Assembly (NCBI GenBank): GCA_934590165.1
Contig: CAKTOO010000009.1
Location: 33,030-97,029, forward strand
From: an uncultured Dysosmobacter sp.
GTDB taxonomy: Bacteria; Bacillota; Clostridia; Oscillospirales; Oscillospiraceae
Length of the DNA: 64,000 bases
Direction: 5' to 3'
The notes under the pieces were generated by a model. That model made no database searches, was not told the DNA's origin, and worked only from the letters and a program-made list of their open reading frames with translations. The position numbers were made by a program, and so were the translations under genes. Numbering within the stretch: position 1 is the stretch's first letter; each line of letters opens with the position of its first letter. This document shows positions 49,631 to 58,067 of this stretch, piece after piece.

Positions 49631-50365
49631 ATGGAAAAGCTGGAGGTGCGGGGCGTCAGCAAGTGCTTTGACGGCGCCTCTGTTCTGGAGGACATCTCCA
49701 TCACCCTGCGGCAGGGAGAGCTGGTGTGCCTGCTGGGCGTCAGCGGCGGCGGAAAGACCACCCTGTTCAACATCATCTCCGGCCTGGTGGAGCCGGACAA
49801 GGGACAGGTGTTTTTGGACGGGGAGGATGTGACGGGCAAGCCCGGCCGCATCAGCTATATGCTGCAAAAGGACCTGCTGCTGCCCTACCGCACCATCCAG
49901 GACAATGTGGCCCTGCCCCTGCTGCTGCGGGGGGAGAAGAAGCGGGAGGCCCGGGTCAAGGCGGCGGCGTTGTTCCCGGAATTCGGCCTGGAGGGTACGG
50001 AGCGGAAGTATCCCGCTCAGCTCTCCGGCGGTATGCGCCAGCGGGCGGCACTGCTGCGGACGTATCTGTTCTCTCAGAACGTGGCGCTGCTGGACGAGCC
50101 CTTTTCCGCCCTGGACACCCTGACGAAAAGCGCCATCCACGACTGGTATCTGGATGTGATGGAGCGTATCCGCCTGTCCACCCTGTTCATCACCCATGAC
50201 ATCGACGAGGCGATTTTGCTGTCGGACCGCATTTATCTCCTGACGGGGAAGCCCGGACGGGTCACCGACGAGATCGTCATCCGGGAGCCAAAGCCCCGGC
50301 GGAAGGATTTCAATCTGACACCGGAGTTTTTGGCGTATAAGAAGCGGATCTTGGAACGCCTTTAA
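49631..50365 (+). CDS. thiZ: ABC transporter ATP-binding protein (ThiZ-like)
   Basis: A 244-residue nitrate/taurine/thiamine-type ATPase. Walker A 'GVSGGGKTT' (about residues 36-44), signature 'LSGGMRQRAALLR' and Walker B 'VALLDEPFSALD', then 'THDIDEA'. The ATG begins one base after the thiY stop, so translation is coupled. It completes the three-gene riboswitch operon; no thiamine biosynthetic gene is in the window. Confidence 0.93.
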   Translation: MEKLEVRGVSKCFDGASVLEDISITLRQGELVCLLGVSGGGKTTLFNIISGLVEPDKGQVFLDGEDVTGKPGRISYMLQKDLLLPYRTIQDNVALPLLLRGEKKREARVKAAALFPEFGLEGTERKYPAQLSGGMRQRAALLRTYLFSQNVALLDEPFSALDTLTKSAIHDWYLDVMERIRLSTLFITHDIDEAILLSDRIYLLTGKPGRVTDEIVIREPKPRRKDFNLTPEFLAYKKRILERL

Positions 50366-50366
50366 A

Positions 50367-50407
50367 CAAAAAAGCAGCTGTGAGAGCTCCCACAGCTGCT
50401 TTTTTTG
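50367..50407. terminator. Bidirectional terminator between thiZ and serC
   Basis: AAAAAAGCAGCTGTG / CACAGCTGCTTTTTT with a GAGAGCTC-type loop. Confidence 0.9.
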
Positions 50408-50419
50408 GTGATTGGAAGG

Positions 50420-51511
50420 TTACAGGTGCTCTGCCTCGTAGGCTTTCAAAAATGCCACCAGGGCCTCCACGCCCTCCTTGGGCATGGCGTTGTAAATGGA
50501 GGCCCGGAGACCGCCCACGGACTTGTGGCCCTTCAGGTTGTCGAAGCCGGCAGCCTTGCTGGCGGCCACCACGTCGGCGTCCTGCTCCTTGGAGGGGGAG
50601 ACGAAGGGCACGTTCATGAGGGAGCGGTCTTCCTTCCGGACGGCGCCGGTGAAAAAGCGGCTCTGGTCCAGGAAGTCGTACAGCACGGCGGCCTTCTCCT
50701 CGTTCCGGGCGGCCATGGCCGAAAGACCGCCGTTTTTCAGCAGGTACTTGAACACCTTGCCGCAGCAGTAGATGGCCCAGCAGTTGGGGGTGTTGTACAG
50801 GGAGTCGGCGTCGGCGTGGGTCTTATAGCGCAGGTAGGTGGGCACGAACGCGGGCAGGTCCTCCCGCAGCAGGTCCTCCCGGATGATGGCGATGGACATG
50901 CCGGCGGGCCCCACGTTTTTCTGGACGCCGGCCCAAATAAGGCCGTAGCGGCTGACATCGCAGGGGCGGGAGAGGAACATGGAGGACTGGTCCGCCACCA
51001 GCACATGGTCCTTGGTGTTGGGCAGGGTGCGGTAGGTGGTGCCGTTGATGGTCTCATTCTCGCAGATGTAAACGTAGTCGGCGTTTTCCGGGATGTCCAG
51101 ATCAGAGCAGTCGGGAATGTAGGAGAAGTTCTGGTCGGCGGAGGAGGCGACGATCTTTACCTCACCGTATTTTTTTGCCTCCGCGATGGCCTTTTTGGAC
51201 CAGGCACCGGTCTCTACATAGCAGGCCTCGCCGTTTTTCATCAGGTTCATGGGCACCATGGCGAATTCCAGCGTGCCGCCGCCCTGAAGGAACAGGACCT
51301 TGTAATTGTCCGGGATGCCCATGAGGGTCCGAAGGTCTGCCTCCGCCTCGTCCCGGATCTGCTGGAACGCCTTGGAGCGGTGGCTCATCTCCATGACGCA
51401 CATACCGCTGCCGCGGTAGTTCAGCATCTCGGCGGCGATCTCCTCCAACACCTCCTCCGGCATCATGGCGGGGCCGGCGGAGAAATTATAAGTACGTCCG
51501 TATTTCATCAT
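50420..51511 (-). CDS. serC: Phosphoserine aminotransferase SerC
   Basis: A 363-residue class V PLP aminotransferase. 'YNFSAGPAMMPEEVLE' at the N terminus and the PLP lysine in 'WAGVQKNVGPAG' (about residues 195-206) are diagnostic. It converts 3-phosphohydroxypyruvate to phosphoserine. Two adjacent ATGs exist at 51511 and 51508; AAGGAG sits seven bases before the first. It is monocistronic; serA and serB are not in the window. Confidence 0.95.
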   Translation of the reverse strand: MMKYGRTYNFSAGPAMMPEEVLEEIAAEMLNYRGSGMCVMEMSHRSKAFQQIRDEAEADLRTLMGIPDNYKVLFLQGGGTLEFAMVPMNLMKNGEACYVETGAWSKKAIAEAKKYGEVKIVASSADQNFSYIPDCSDLDIPENADYVYICENETINGTTYRTLPNTKDHVLVADQSSMFLSRPCDVSRYGLIWAGVQKNVGPAGMSIAIIREDLLREDLPAFVPTYLRYKTHADADSLYNTPNCWAIYCCGKVFKYLLKNGGLSAMAARNEEKAAVLYDFLDQSRFFTGAVRKEDRSLMNVPFVSPSKEQDADVVAASKAAGFDNLKGHKSVGGLRASIYNAMPKEGVEALVAFLKAYEAEHL

Positions 51512-51548
51512 CAGACATCTCCTTTTCTTGTGATACCGCTTTCCGTTC

Positions 51549-51577
51549 AGTATACGACAGGGAACGGGAAGAATCAA
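51549..51577 (-). promoter_or_regulatory. Promoter of serC
   Basis: On the minus strand TTGATT, 17 bases, TATACT. Confidence 0.75.
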
Positions 51578-51661
51578 CCGAAAATTCAAACCATAGGCGG
51601 CTTAAAATCAAAAAAACGGTTATGCAAATTGACTGCTTGTGAAAAAACGCACGAAAAAATA

Positions 51662-51690
51662 TTGAAATTTTAATGAAATTTTTATATACT
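51662..51690 (+). promoter_or_regulatory. Promoter of E2-like/ClC operon
   Basis: TTGAAA, 17 bases, TATACT in an AT-rich stretch, 67 bases before the start. Confidence 0.75.
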
Positions 51691-51756
51691 GATTATGTAT
51701 GTAAACTCAGCGGAGGGCAGCGGCTCTCCAGTTTTGAAAAGAGTGAGGAGAGAACC

Positions 51757-52611
51757 ATGAGAGCGGACGGAACACGTGTTAAGGGCCTGAGCCCCATCGT
51801 GCAGGCGCTGCCCTATATCATGCCTCGCCGGTATGACGCCCAGAACTGGGCCAACGACTATGTGGATGAGGATATCATGCGCAACTACATCCGGCAAAAG
51901 CGGCGGGAGGGCCTCAGCGTCACCCATATGAGCGTCCTGGTGGCGGCCTACTACAAAGCCGCCCTGGAAAATCCAAAGGTGAATTATTTCATCATGAACC
52001 GCAAGATCTACAAACGCAACCACTTTTGCTTCAGCTTCGTCATTCTGAAGACCCGGGCGGACGGCACACCGGACGAGACGACATTGAAGATCTACCTGGA
52101 CCCGGAGGACACGGTGTTTTCCATCAGTCAGAAGATCAAGGACCATATCGACCGGAACATGGTGGCCGCCCACAATAATAATACGGATAAATTCGCCAAT
52201 CTCGCGTTCTCCATCCCGGGCTTTGCGCGGCTCGTGTTCTGGTTGGCCTACCATCTGGATCAGCACAACCTGCTGCCGGGGAAGATCATTGAGCTGAGCC
52301 CCTTCCACACCAGCCTGTTCATCACGAATCTGGCTTCCATCAACACCAATTATATTTTCCATCACTGCTATGAATTCGGCACCACCAGCGTGTTCGTGTG
52401 TATGGGCAAGCCTGTGCCGGACCCCATGGCGCCGGAGGGCAGCCGCAAAAAGCGTATGCCCCTGGGCGTTGTGATGGATGAGCGGATCGCCACGGGCATC
52501 GAGTACTCCCGGTTTTTCGCGGCGTTCAGCCGGTATTTGAAAACACCGGAGGTACTGGAGACCCGCCTGGATGGCAGGGTAGTGCCTGTCCCGGCGGCAG
52601 CGGAGGCGTAA
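51757..52611 (+). CDS. 2-oxoacid dehydrogenase E2-like acyltransferase-fold protein, catalytic residues lost
   Basis: 284 residues resembling the catalytic (CAT-like) domain of dihydrolipoamide acyltransferases, without lipoyl or E3-binding domains. The C-terminal part 'VVMDERIATGIEYSRFFAAFSRYLKTPEVLE' aligns with the E2 active-site block 'FDHRVIDGAEAARFL', but the catalytic His is Glu and the Asp is Thr. It therefore probably keeps the trimer fold for another purpose. GAGGAG precedes the ATG at 51757. It is followed six bases later by a ClC channel gene, so the two are co-expressed. Confidence 0.8.
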   Translation: MRADGTRVKGLSPIVQALPYIMPRRYDAQNWANDYVDEDIMRNYIRQKRREGLSVTHMSVLVAAYYKAALENPKVNYFIMNRKIYKRNHFCFSFVILKTRADGTPDETTLKIYLDPEDTVFSISQKIKDHIDRNMVAAHNNNTDKFANLAFSIPGFARLVFWLAYHLDQHNLLPGKIIELSPFHTSLFITNLASINTNYIFHHCYEFGTTSVFVCMGKPVPDPMAPEGSRKKRMPLGVVMDERIATGIEYSRFFAAFSRYLKTPEVLETRLDGRVVPVPAAAEA

Positions 52612-52617
52612 TATACC

Positions 52618-53943
52618 ATGGAAAAACCCATTGGAGAAGCATTTCGGAACTTTTGCGGCCGTGTCCTCCTGTACGGCAAGGCTCTGGGCAAGTGGCTGGC
52701 GGTGGCGGTGGTCATCGGCGCGGCCTGCGGCGTCATCGGCTCCGCGTTCCACATCGGCGTCCATGAGGCCACGGCGCTGCGGGGCGCTTATCCCTGGCTT
52801 TTGTGGTGCCTGCCGCTGGCGGGCCTGGTGATCGTGGGCTTTTATAAGCTGACGAAGACGGAGGGCCAGGGCACCAATGACATCATCGACGCCGTGCACC
52901 TGGGCAAGGGACTGTCCATTTTCCTGCTGCCTGCCATTTTCCTGGGCACGGTGCTGACCCACCTGTGCGGTGGCTCCGCCGGCCGGGAGGGCGCCGCGCT
53001 GCAAATGGGCGGCACCATCGGCCATCACACGGGCCGGCTGTTCCATCTGGATGACCGGGACCTGCGCACCGCCACTATGGCGGGCATGGCGGCCTTTTTC
53101 TCCGCCCTGTTCGGCACGCCCCTGACGGCCACGGTCTTCGCCATGGTGGTCATCAGCATCGGCGTCATGTACCACGCTGCCTTCATCCCCTGTCTGACGG
53201 CTTCGCTCACGGCCTACGGCGTGTCCCTGGCCATGGGTGTGGAGCCCACCCGCTTTACGGTGTCCATGCCGGAGCTGGAGGTGGCGATGCTGCTGAAGGT
53301 GGCGGTGCTGGCGGCGCTGTGCGCCATAGTGTCCATCCTGTTCTGCAACACCATCCACTTTGCCGAGCACCAGATGGCAAAGCGCATCCCGAACCCTTGG
53401 GTGCGGGTGGTGGCGGGAGGCTTTGCCGTCATCGCCCTGACGTACCTCTGCGGCACCACAGATTATAACGGCGCTGGCATGGAGGTGGTCACCCGTGCCG
53501 TGGAGGCGGGAACGGCCCATCCGGCGGCCTTTTTGCTGAAGCTGCTGTTTACCGCCATCACGCTGAGCGCCGGCTTCAAGGGCGGCGAGGTGGTGCCCTC
53601 CTTCTTTGTGGGGGCCACCTTCGGCTGTGTGGTGGGCCCCCTGCTGGGCATCCCCGCCGGCTTCGCGGCAGCTCTGGGACTGGTGGCCGTGTTCTGCGGC
53701 GCCGTCAACTGCCCAGTGGCCTCCATCTTCTTGTCGGTGGAGCTGTTCGGCGACGGGGGGCTGCTGTATTTCGCCCTGGCCTGCGGCATCAGCTATATGC
53801 TCTCCGGCTACAACGGTCTCTACTCCAGCCAGACCATCCTGTATTCCAAGCTGAAAGCCCAGTACATCAATGTTCACACCAATGCCCACCACGCCGGCGG
53901 CCCCCACGCGGAGCCTCCGGTCCACGGCAGTCTGAAAGAGTGA
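52618..53943 (+). CDS. ClC-family chloride channel/antiporter
   Basis: A 441-residue polytopic membrane protein. Selectivity-filter motifs are visible: 'GGSAGREGAALQMGG' (about residues 120-134, the GREGP region with Ala for Pro) and 'GFKGGEVVPSFFVGA' (about residues 321-335, corresponding to GGIFAP). The class moves chloride, sometimes with proton exchange or fluoride specificity; which applies here is not certain. It is second in an operon with the E2-like gene. Confidence 0.9.
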   Translation: MEKPIGEAFRNFCGRVLLYGKALGKWLAVAVVIGAACGVIGSAFHIGVHEATALRGAYPWLLWCLPLAGLVIVGFYKLTKTEGQGTNDIIDAVHLGKGLSIFLLPAIFLGTVLTHLCGGSAGREGAALQMGGTIGHHTGRLFHLDDRDLRTATMAGMAAFFSALFGTPLTATVFAMVVISIGVMYHAAFIPCLTASLTAYGVSLAMGVEPTRFTVSMPELEVAMLLKVAVLAALCAIVSILFCNTIHFAEHQMAKRIPNPWVRVVAGGFAVIALTYLCGTTDYNGAGMEVVTRAVEAGTAHPAAFLLKLLFTAITLSAGFKGGEVVPSFFVGATFGCVVGPLLGIPAGFAAALGLVAVFCGAVNCPVASIFLSVELFGDGGLLYFALACGISYMLSGYNGLYSSQTILYSKLKAQYINVHTNAHHAGGPHAEPPVHGSLKE

Positions 53944-53950
53944 ATAAAGC

Positions 53951-54005
53951 GCCGCCTCCCGGGACACACTGTCGGAAAGACGTTTGTTCCGGGAGGCGGT
54001 TTTTT
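53951..54005 (+). terminator. Terminator hairpin whose 3' arm carries the next ribosome site
   Basis: CCGCCTCCCGG (53952-53962) pairs exactly with CCGGGAGGCGG (53989-53999), followed by six T. The next gene's ATG starts at 54006, directly after the T-run, and its only ribosome site (GGGAGG) is inside the stem. Confidence 0.85.
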
Positions 54006-54716
54006 ATGCAGTATGCTGCGCAGGTGGGCCTGGCGGCCCTTTCCTCTTTGCTGTCCATCGCGGTGCTGTTTCTGCTGGCAAAGCTCATGGGCACCAAGCA
54101 GGTGTCCCAGATGACCATGTTCAACTATGTGGTGGGCATTACCATCGGTTCCATCGCGGCGGAGCTGGCCACGGAGCTGGAGGAGCCCCTGCGGCCGCTG
54201 ACGGCGCTGATCGTCTACGGCGTCACGGCCTTTGTTATTTCCATCCTCACCAATAAATTTCTGAAGGTCCGGAGCATGGTGACGGGAAAACCCCTGGTGC
54301 TGCTGGAAAACGGGGTCATTTACCGGGAAAATCTGAAAAAAGCCCGGCTGGACCTCAACGAATTTCTCACCTATTGCCGCATCGGCGGATGGTTCGACCT
54401 GAACCAGCTCCAGTCGGCGGTGCTGGAGCACAACGGCGTGGTGAGCTTTCTGCCCAAGGAGGCGGACCGCCCTGCCACTCCCGCGGACCTGAATCTGAAT
54501 CCGAAGCAGTCCAAGGTCCAGATGCCCTTCGTCATGGACGGGCGGCTTTTGGAGGAGAACATCCGCCAGGCGGGGAAAGAGGACACCTGGGTACGGCGGA
54601 CGCTGCTGCAGCAAGGCTGCCGGGATGAAGGGGAGGTTTTGCTGGCAGTGTGGGACGGAGGAGAAAAGCTGACCGTGTTTCCCATGGACTCGGCGGGAAA
54701 GCGGAAGAGGAACTGA
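54006..54716 (+). CDS. DUF421/YetF-family membrane protein
   Basis: 236 residues. Three N-terminal helices include 'FLLAKLMGTKQVSQMTMFNYVVGITIGSIAAELA', the DUF421 signature, followed by a cytoplasmic domain with 'GKPLVLLENGVIYRENLKKARLDLNEFL'. YetF/YrbG relatives are linked to spore or envelope physiology, but the function is unknown. The start codon lies immediately after a terminator-type hairpin that contains its ribosome site, implying translational repression or coupling to read-through. Confidence 0.9.
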   Translation: MQYAAQVGLAALSSLLSIAVLFLLAKLMGTKQVSQMTMFNYVVGITIGSIAAELATELEEPLRPLTALIVYGVTAFVISILTNKFLKVRSMVTGKPLVLLENGVIYRENLKKARLDLNEFLTYCRIGGWFDLNQLQSAVLEHNGVVSFLPKEADRPATPADLNLNPKQSKVQMPFVMDGRLLEENIRQAGKEDTWVRRTLLQQGCRDEGEVLLAVWDGGEKLTVFPMDSAGKRKRN

Positions 54717-54753
54717 CGGGATGCCTGCTGCATAAGCTGGTCATGGTGATGCT

Positions 54754-54945
54754 ATGGGAAACTGTGACTGTGATCCGCTGGCACTGACTACGGCTGTCAA
54801 TACACTGGCGGTGGCCATTGCGGGGCAACTGGGCGATGAGGACCTGGAGCTGGTTGCGGCTGTTTTGACCCAGCTGGGAGATACCCTGGCCACCATTTCC
54901 GTCCAGCGGAGCCTCTGCGCCGGGGGCCGTGCTGAAGAAGAATAA
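54754..54945 (+). CDS. Small conserved-looking helical protein
   Basis: 63 residues from the ATG at 54754 with a poor GGTGAT ribosome site. The middle (LTTAVNTLAVAIAGQLGDEDLELVAAVLTQLGDTLATI) is amphipathic-helical and resembles short clostridial proteins of the DUF6774 kind, which is tentative. It follows the DUF421 gene by 37 bp and ends at a terminator, so it is likely in that transcript. Confidence 0.65.
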   Translation: MGNCDCDPLALTTAVNTLAVAIAGQLGDEDLELVAAVLTQLGDTLATISVQRSLCAGGRAEEE

Positions 54946-54979
54946 TAAACAGACGGGCCGGAAGGCCCGTCTGTTTGGC
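54944..54979. terminator. Terminator between small gene and DUF1275 gene
   Basis: AACAGACGGGCC / GGCCCGTCTGTT stem with GGAA loop. Confidence 0.8.
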
Positions 54980-54997
54980 GTTTATGGATGCAATATA

Positions 54998-55660
54998 TTA
55001 CAAAGCCGATTCCGCACTTTTCTGCCGCCGGATGTCGGCGGACACCAGGAAAAAGGCCAAGCCGCAGGGGAGCAGGGCGAGCCAGGCGCTGCGGGAACCA
55101 AAAGCCTGCCACAGCAAAAAAGACGCGGCCACACCGGAGTGAAAGGACAGAAGTGTTTTGCCGAAAAAGGCAGCCTTGGGCAGGTGGGAGCGGTCGTGGT
55201 TGCCCCAGACCTCCGTCACTGCCATGGTGAACTGCCGCAGGTTGTTGGTGGAGAAAATGGAGGAGCTGACGAAGCCGTCGACTCCGGAGAAGCTGTTCCA
55301 CTGGAATGCCATGGCGAAAAACAACGGATACAGGCCGAGGACCGGCGCAATATTCTCGGGAAAACAGCCCACGACTACGGCGGCCGCCGCGTCCAGCGTC
55401 ACGCTGATAAGCCGCAGGTCACAGTGCAGCCGGGGCGGCAGATACACCGTTAGGGCGATGGCTGCCATGTACAGCAGCATTCCGCCGGTCCGGTGGAGCA
55501 GCTGCTGCCAGTCGCCGGAGAGCAGGCTGGTGACCATGCTGATGAGGTTGGAGGTCTGGGCGTTGCCGAGAAGATTGCTGAAGGACAAGATGGCGTGGAC
55601 ACCCAGGTATCCGCCGATAAAGGCCATATTGAAATGAATTCGCTGACTGAGATTGTGCAT
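54998..55660 (-). CDS. DUF1275/YoaK-family membrane protein
   Basis: 220 residues with about six hydrophobic segments. 'INMAFIGGYLGVHAILSFSNLLGNAQTSNLI'-like N terminus and 'FSGVDGFVSSSIFSTNNLRQFTMAV' (about residues 121-145) match the DUF1275 family of small transporters of unknown substrate. It lies 27 bp after the end of the glycosyltransferase-CsaB gene on the same strand, so they may share a transcript. Confidence 0.83.
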   Translation of the reverse strand: MHNLSQRIHFNMAFIGGYLGVHAILSFSNLLGNAQTSNLISMVTSLLSGDWQQLLHRTGGMLLYMAAIALTVYLPPRLHCDLRLISVTLDAAAAVVVGCFPENIAPVLGLYPLFFAMAFQWNSFSGVDGFVSSSIFSTNNLRQFTMAVTEVWGNHDRSHLPKAAFFGKTLLSFHSGVAASFLLWQAFGSRSAWLALLPCGLAFFLVSADIRRQKSAESAL

Positions 55661-55687
55661 TTCCTCATCTCCTGTGCCGTGCCCGCC

Positions 55688-57913
55688 TTATGCGTCCAGC
55701 AGGCGGCGGGCCACCGCCACGTTCTGCTGTTCCAAAGAGCGCAGGCGGGCCACCGCGGCAGCCTGCCCCTCAGGGTCCCGGGACTGGCGCACCGCCTGGT
55801 CGATCATGTGCCGCAGGGCCTCCTCTGTCAGAGCGTCCAGGTCCATGAACAGCTCCTGACCGATGTATTTTAAAAAGGCGGAGACCTTGGGGTCGTATAC
55901 CACACCGGCCAGCGGGATGCCCTGCCCGGCGGCGAAAATCAGTGCGTGGAGCCGCATGGACACCACCACTTCCATCCGGCTCAGGGTGCCGATGATGGTG
56001 CCGGCGCCGCCGGCGTCGTCCAGAAAATAGTGGGGGATCGTCAGGCCCTTGGCGGCCAGCCGGTGGGCCACCGGGTCCAGATGCTTTTCCACGGCGATGA
56101 ACACCGGTGTCAGGCCATAGGTGTCGTAAGCGTACTGAGCGGCGGCCCGAAACAGGGGGGCTTTTTCCTCAAAGCCCTTCCACTGCCGCAGGGCAAAACA
56201 GATATACTTTCCATGAGGCGGGATGTCAGAGCGCAGCAGCACGCTGTCGATCTCGTCATCTCCGGCACGGTGCAGGGTCAGGGCCGGGTCCGCCGTCAGC
56301 AGGATCTCCGGTCGGGTGACGCCCATGAGCCGCAGCTCCTCCCGGGAGTCCGGTTCCCGGAGGGTGATGACATCCACATTGGTGTTCAGCACATCGGCGG
56401 CCAGGCGGCGGTGGTTTTCCCGGGTGACGGGGCCGATGCCGCAGCCGTACATCTGCACCTTGCAGCCGGCCTTCTTGGCAGCGCTGATGTTGTGCAGGTA
56501 AAACCACAGGGAACGGCGGGAGGTCACATCTTGGATAAGGCTGCCGCCGCCGTTGATATAGAGCCTGGCGTGGCGCATGGCCCGCAGCCAGGCGGGGAAG
56601 TTGGAGCGGTACACCGCCTGGACCCGGTAGGTGAGGCGGGTGGACTTGGGGTCCTTGGACAGCACCAGCACCGGCATATCCGGGTCAATGGAGCGCATCT
56701 CCTGGAGAATGGCCTCCAATATGGCGTCATCGCCGGCGTTGCCCCGGCCGTAGGCGCCGCAGATGACCACGCCGTCCCGGCCTTTTTTGGGGCGGCTGTG
56801 GCGGCGAAGGATCTCCCGGTAGATGTGCAGCTGGGTGTCCACGGTCTTTTGAATGGAAAACTGGGTGGAGGCCTTTTGATACAGCTTTTCTCCCATGTCG
56901 CGGCGCAGGGCGTCATCGTTGCCCAGGGCGGCCAGGTGCTCTCCCAGGGCCTGCCAGTCTCCGGCGGGGACTAAGAAGCCGTTGACGCTGGAGTCAATGA
57001 GGTAGGGAATGCCGCCCACGGCGGTGGCCACGGTGGCCAGATGGAACCGGGCACCCTCCGTCAGGGCGTAGGGGAAGGTCTCGGACAGGGAAGTGAGGGC
57101 GTTGATGTCCAGGGCGGCGTAAAAGCGGTCCATACCGCCGCTGATCCAGCCGGCGAAGGTCACCTGCTTTTCCACACCCAGCTCCCGGGCCAGGTTCCCC
57201 AGCTTCTCCCGTTCCTCGCCGTCGCCGGCGATGACCAGCCGCAGCCGCGGACACTTGCGGTATCCGGCGGCAAAGCCCTGGATGAGGGTGGACATGTCCT
57301 TGACGGGGTTGAGGCGGGCGGCGATGCCCACCACCACGGAGTCGGCGTCCACGTCGGCCCCCAGACTCCGCAGGTAGGACAGCCGGTCCCCCTGGGGCGG
57401 GGCGGGAGTGAAGTCGATGCCGTTGTAAATGGCGTAAAAGCGGTCCGCGGGGAAGCCCCGGGAGATGAGCAGATCCACCATGGCATCGGACACACCGATG
57501 CGGTAGTCCAGCTGCCGCAGGGCGTAGGCGTTGATGGTGCCGAAGGTGAGATGGCTGAGGGGCCGGCCCATGTAGTCCAGCCGGTAGTCACTGTGGACGG
57601 TGGACACCACCGGCAGGCCGGTGGTCTTCCGCAGCAGGGCGCCGATCATGTTGGCCCGGGAGCCGTGGCAGTGGATGAGCTCGTAGTCCCCTTGGCGGAT
57701 GTAATTCGTCAACTGCCGCCGGACACGGAAAATATTGTTCCCGCCGCAGATCATGGTGGGGATGCCCATGGCCCGGGCCTCGTCGGCAAAGGGGCCGTCC
57801 CGGAAGCAAACCAGCTGAGCGGTGATGGTTTTATTGAGGTTTTGCAGCAGGCTCAGCACATGAGTTTTGGCTCCGCCGGAGTCGCCGCCGCTGATGAGAT
57901 GAATGACTTTCAT
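55688..57913 (-). CDS. csaB: Glycosyltransferase family 4 fused to polysaccharide pyruvyl transferase CsaB
   Basis: 741 residues. Residues 1-370 form a GT4 (GT-B fold) glycosyltransferase: 'SGGDSGGAKTHV', then 'VGIAARLNPVKD', then the donor-site 'SLSETFPYALTEGA'. Residues 385-741 form a CsaB-type pyruvyl transferase: 'GAYGRGNAGDDAILEAI', 'LYINGGGSLIQD', 'YGCGIGPV', 'SMRLHALIFAAGQGIP'. CsaB adds pyruvate to the secondary wall polysaccharide that SLH domains bind. The ATG at 57913 has GGGAGG upstream; the longer frame runs back into the divergent gene's leader. Confidence 0.92.
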   Translation of the reverse strand: MKVIHLISGGDSGGAKTHVLSLLQNLNKTITAQLVCFRDGPFADEARAMGIPTMICGGNNIFRVRRQLTNYIRQGDYELIHCHGSRANMIGALLRKTTGLPVVSTVHSDYRLDYMGRPLSHLTFGTINAYALRQLDYRIGVSDAMVDLLISRGFPADRFYAIYNGIDFTPAPPQGDRLSYLRSLGADVDADSVVVGIAARLNPVKDMSTLIQGFAAGYRKCPRLRLVIAGDGEEREKLGNLARELGVEKQVTFAGWISGGMDRFYAALDINALTSLSETFPYALTEGARFHLATVATAVGGIPYLIDSSVNGFLVPAGDWQALGEHLAALGNDDALRRDMGEKLYQKASTQFSIQKTVDTQLHIYREILRRHSRPKKGRDGVVICGAYGRGNAGDDAILEAILQEMRSIDPDMPVLVLSKDPKSTRLTYRVQAVYRSNFPAWLRAMRHARLYINGGGSLIQDVTSRRSLWFYLHNISAAKKAGCKVQMYGCGIGPVTRENHRRLAADVLNTNVDVITLREPDSREELRLMGVTRPEILLTADPALTLHRAGDDEIDSVLLRSDIPPHGKYICFALRQWKGFEEKAPLFRAAAQYAYDTYGLTPVFIAVEKHLDPVAHRLAAKGLTIPHYFLDDAGGAGTIIGTLSRMEVVVSMRLHALIFAAGQGIPLAGVVYDPKVSAFLKYIGQELFMDLDALTEEALRHMIDQAVRQSRDPEGQAAAVARLRSLEQQNVAVARRLLDA

Positions 57914-57966
57914 GAGAACCTCCCTGCGCTTTTTTGGCGCGATGGCCCTTCTTTGCGAAAATGGTC

Positions 57967-58014
57967 TTGTGAAATGGTGAAAAATATTATACAATATTTT
58001 AAAAATATTGTCCA
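57967..58014. promoter_or_regulatory. Divergent promoters around a 21-bp palindrome (csaB / DUF4330)
   Basis: Plus strand: TTGTGA (57967), 17 bases, TACAAT (57990). Minus strand: TGGACA (58014 down), 17 bases, TATAAT (57991 down). The perfect palindrome ACAATATTTT-A-AAAATATTGT (57991-58011) fills the minus-strand spacer and overlaps the plus-strand -10, so one bound protein could shut both. Confidence 0.8.
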
Positions 58015-58067
58015 CAGAGAATCCCACAGAGAATAGACCGGGCTTTTCGCCTGTTATGGAGGAAATT

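Noticed and set aside
51682..53967. 761-codon minus-strand frame across the E2-like and ClC genes
   Set aside because: Covers two recognisable plus-strand genes with promoters and ribosome sites; product is His/Gln-rich low complexity.
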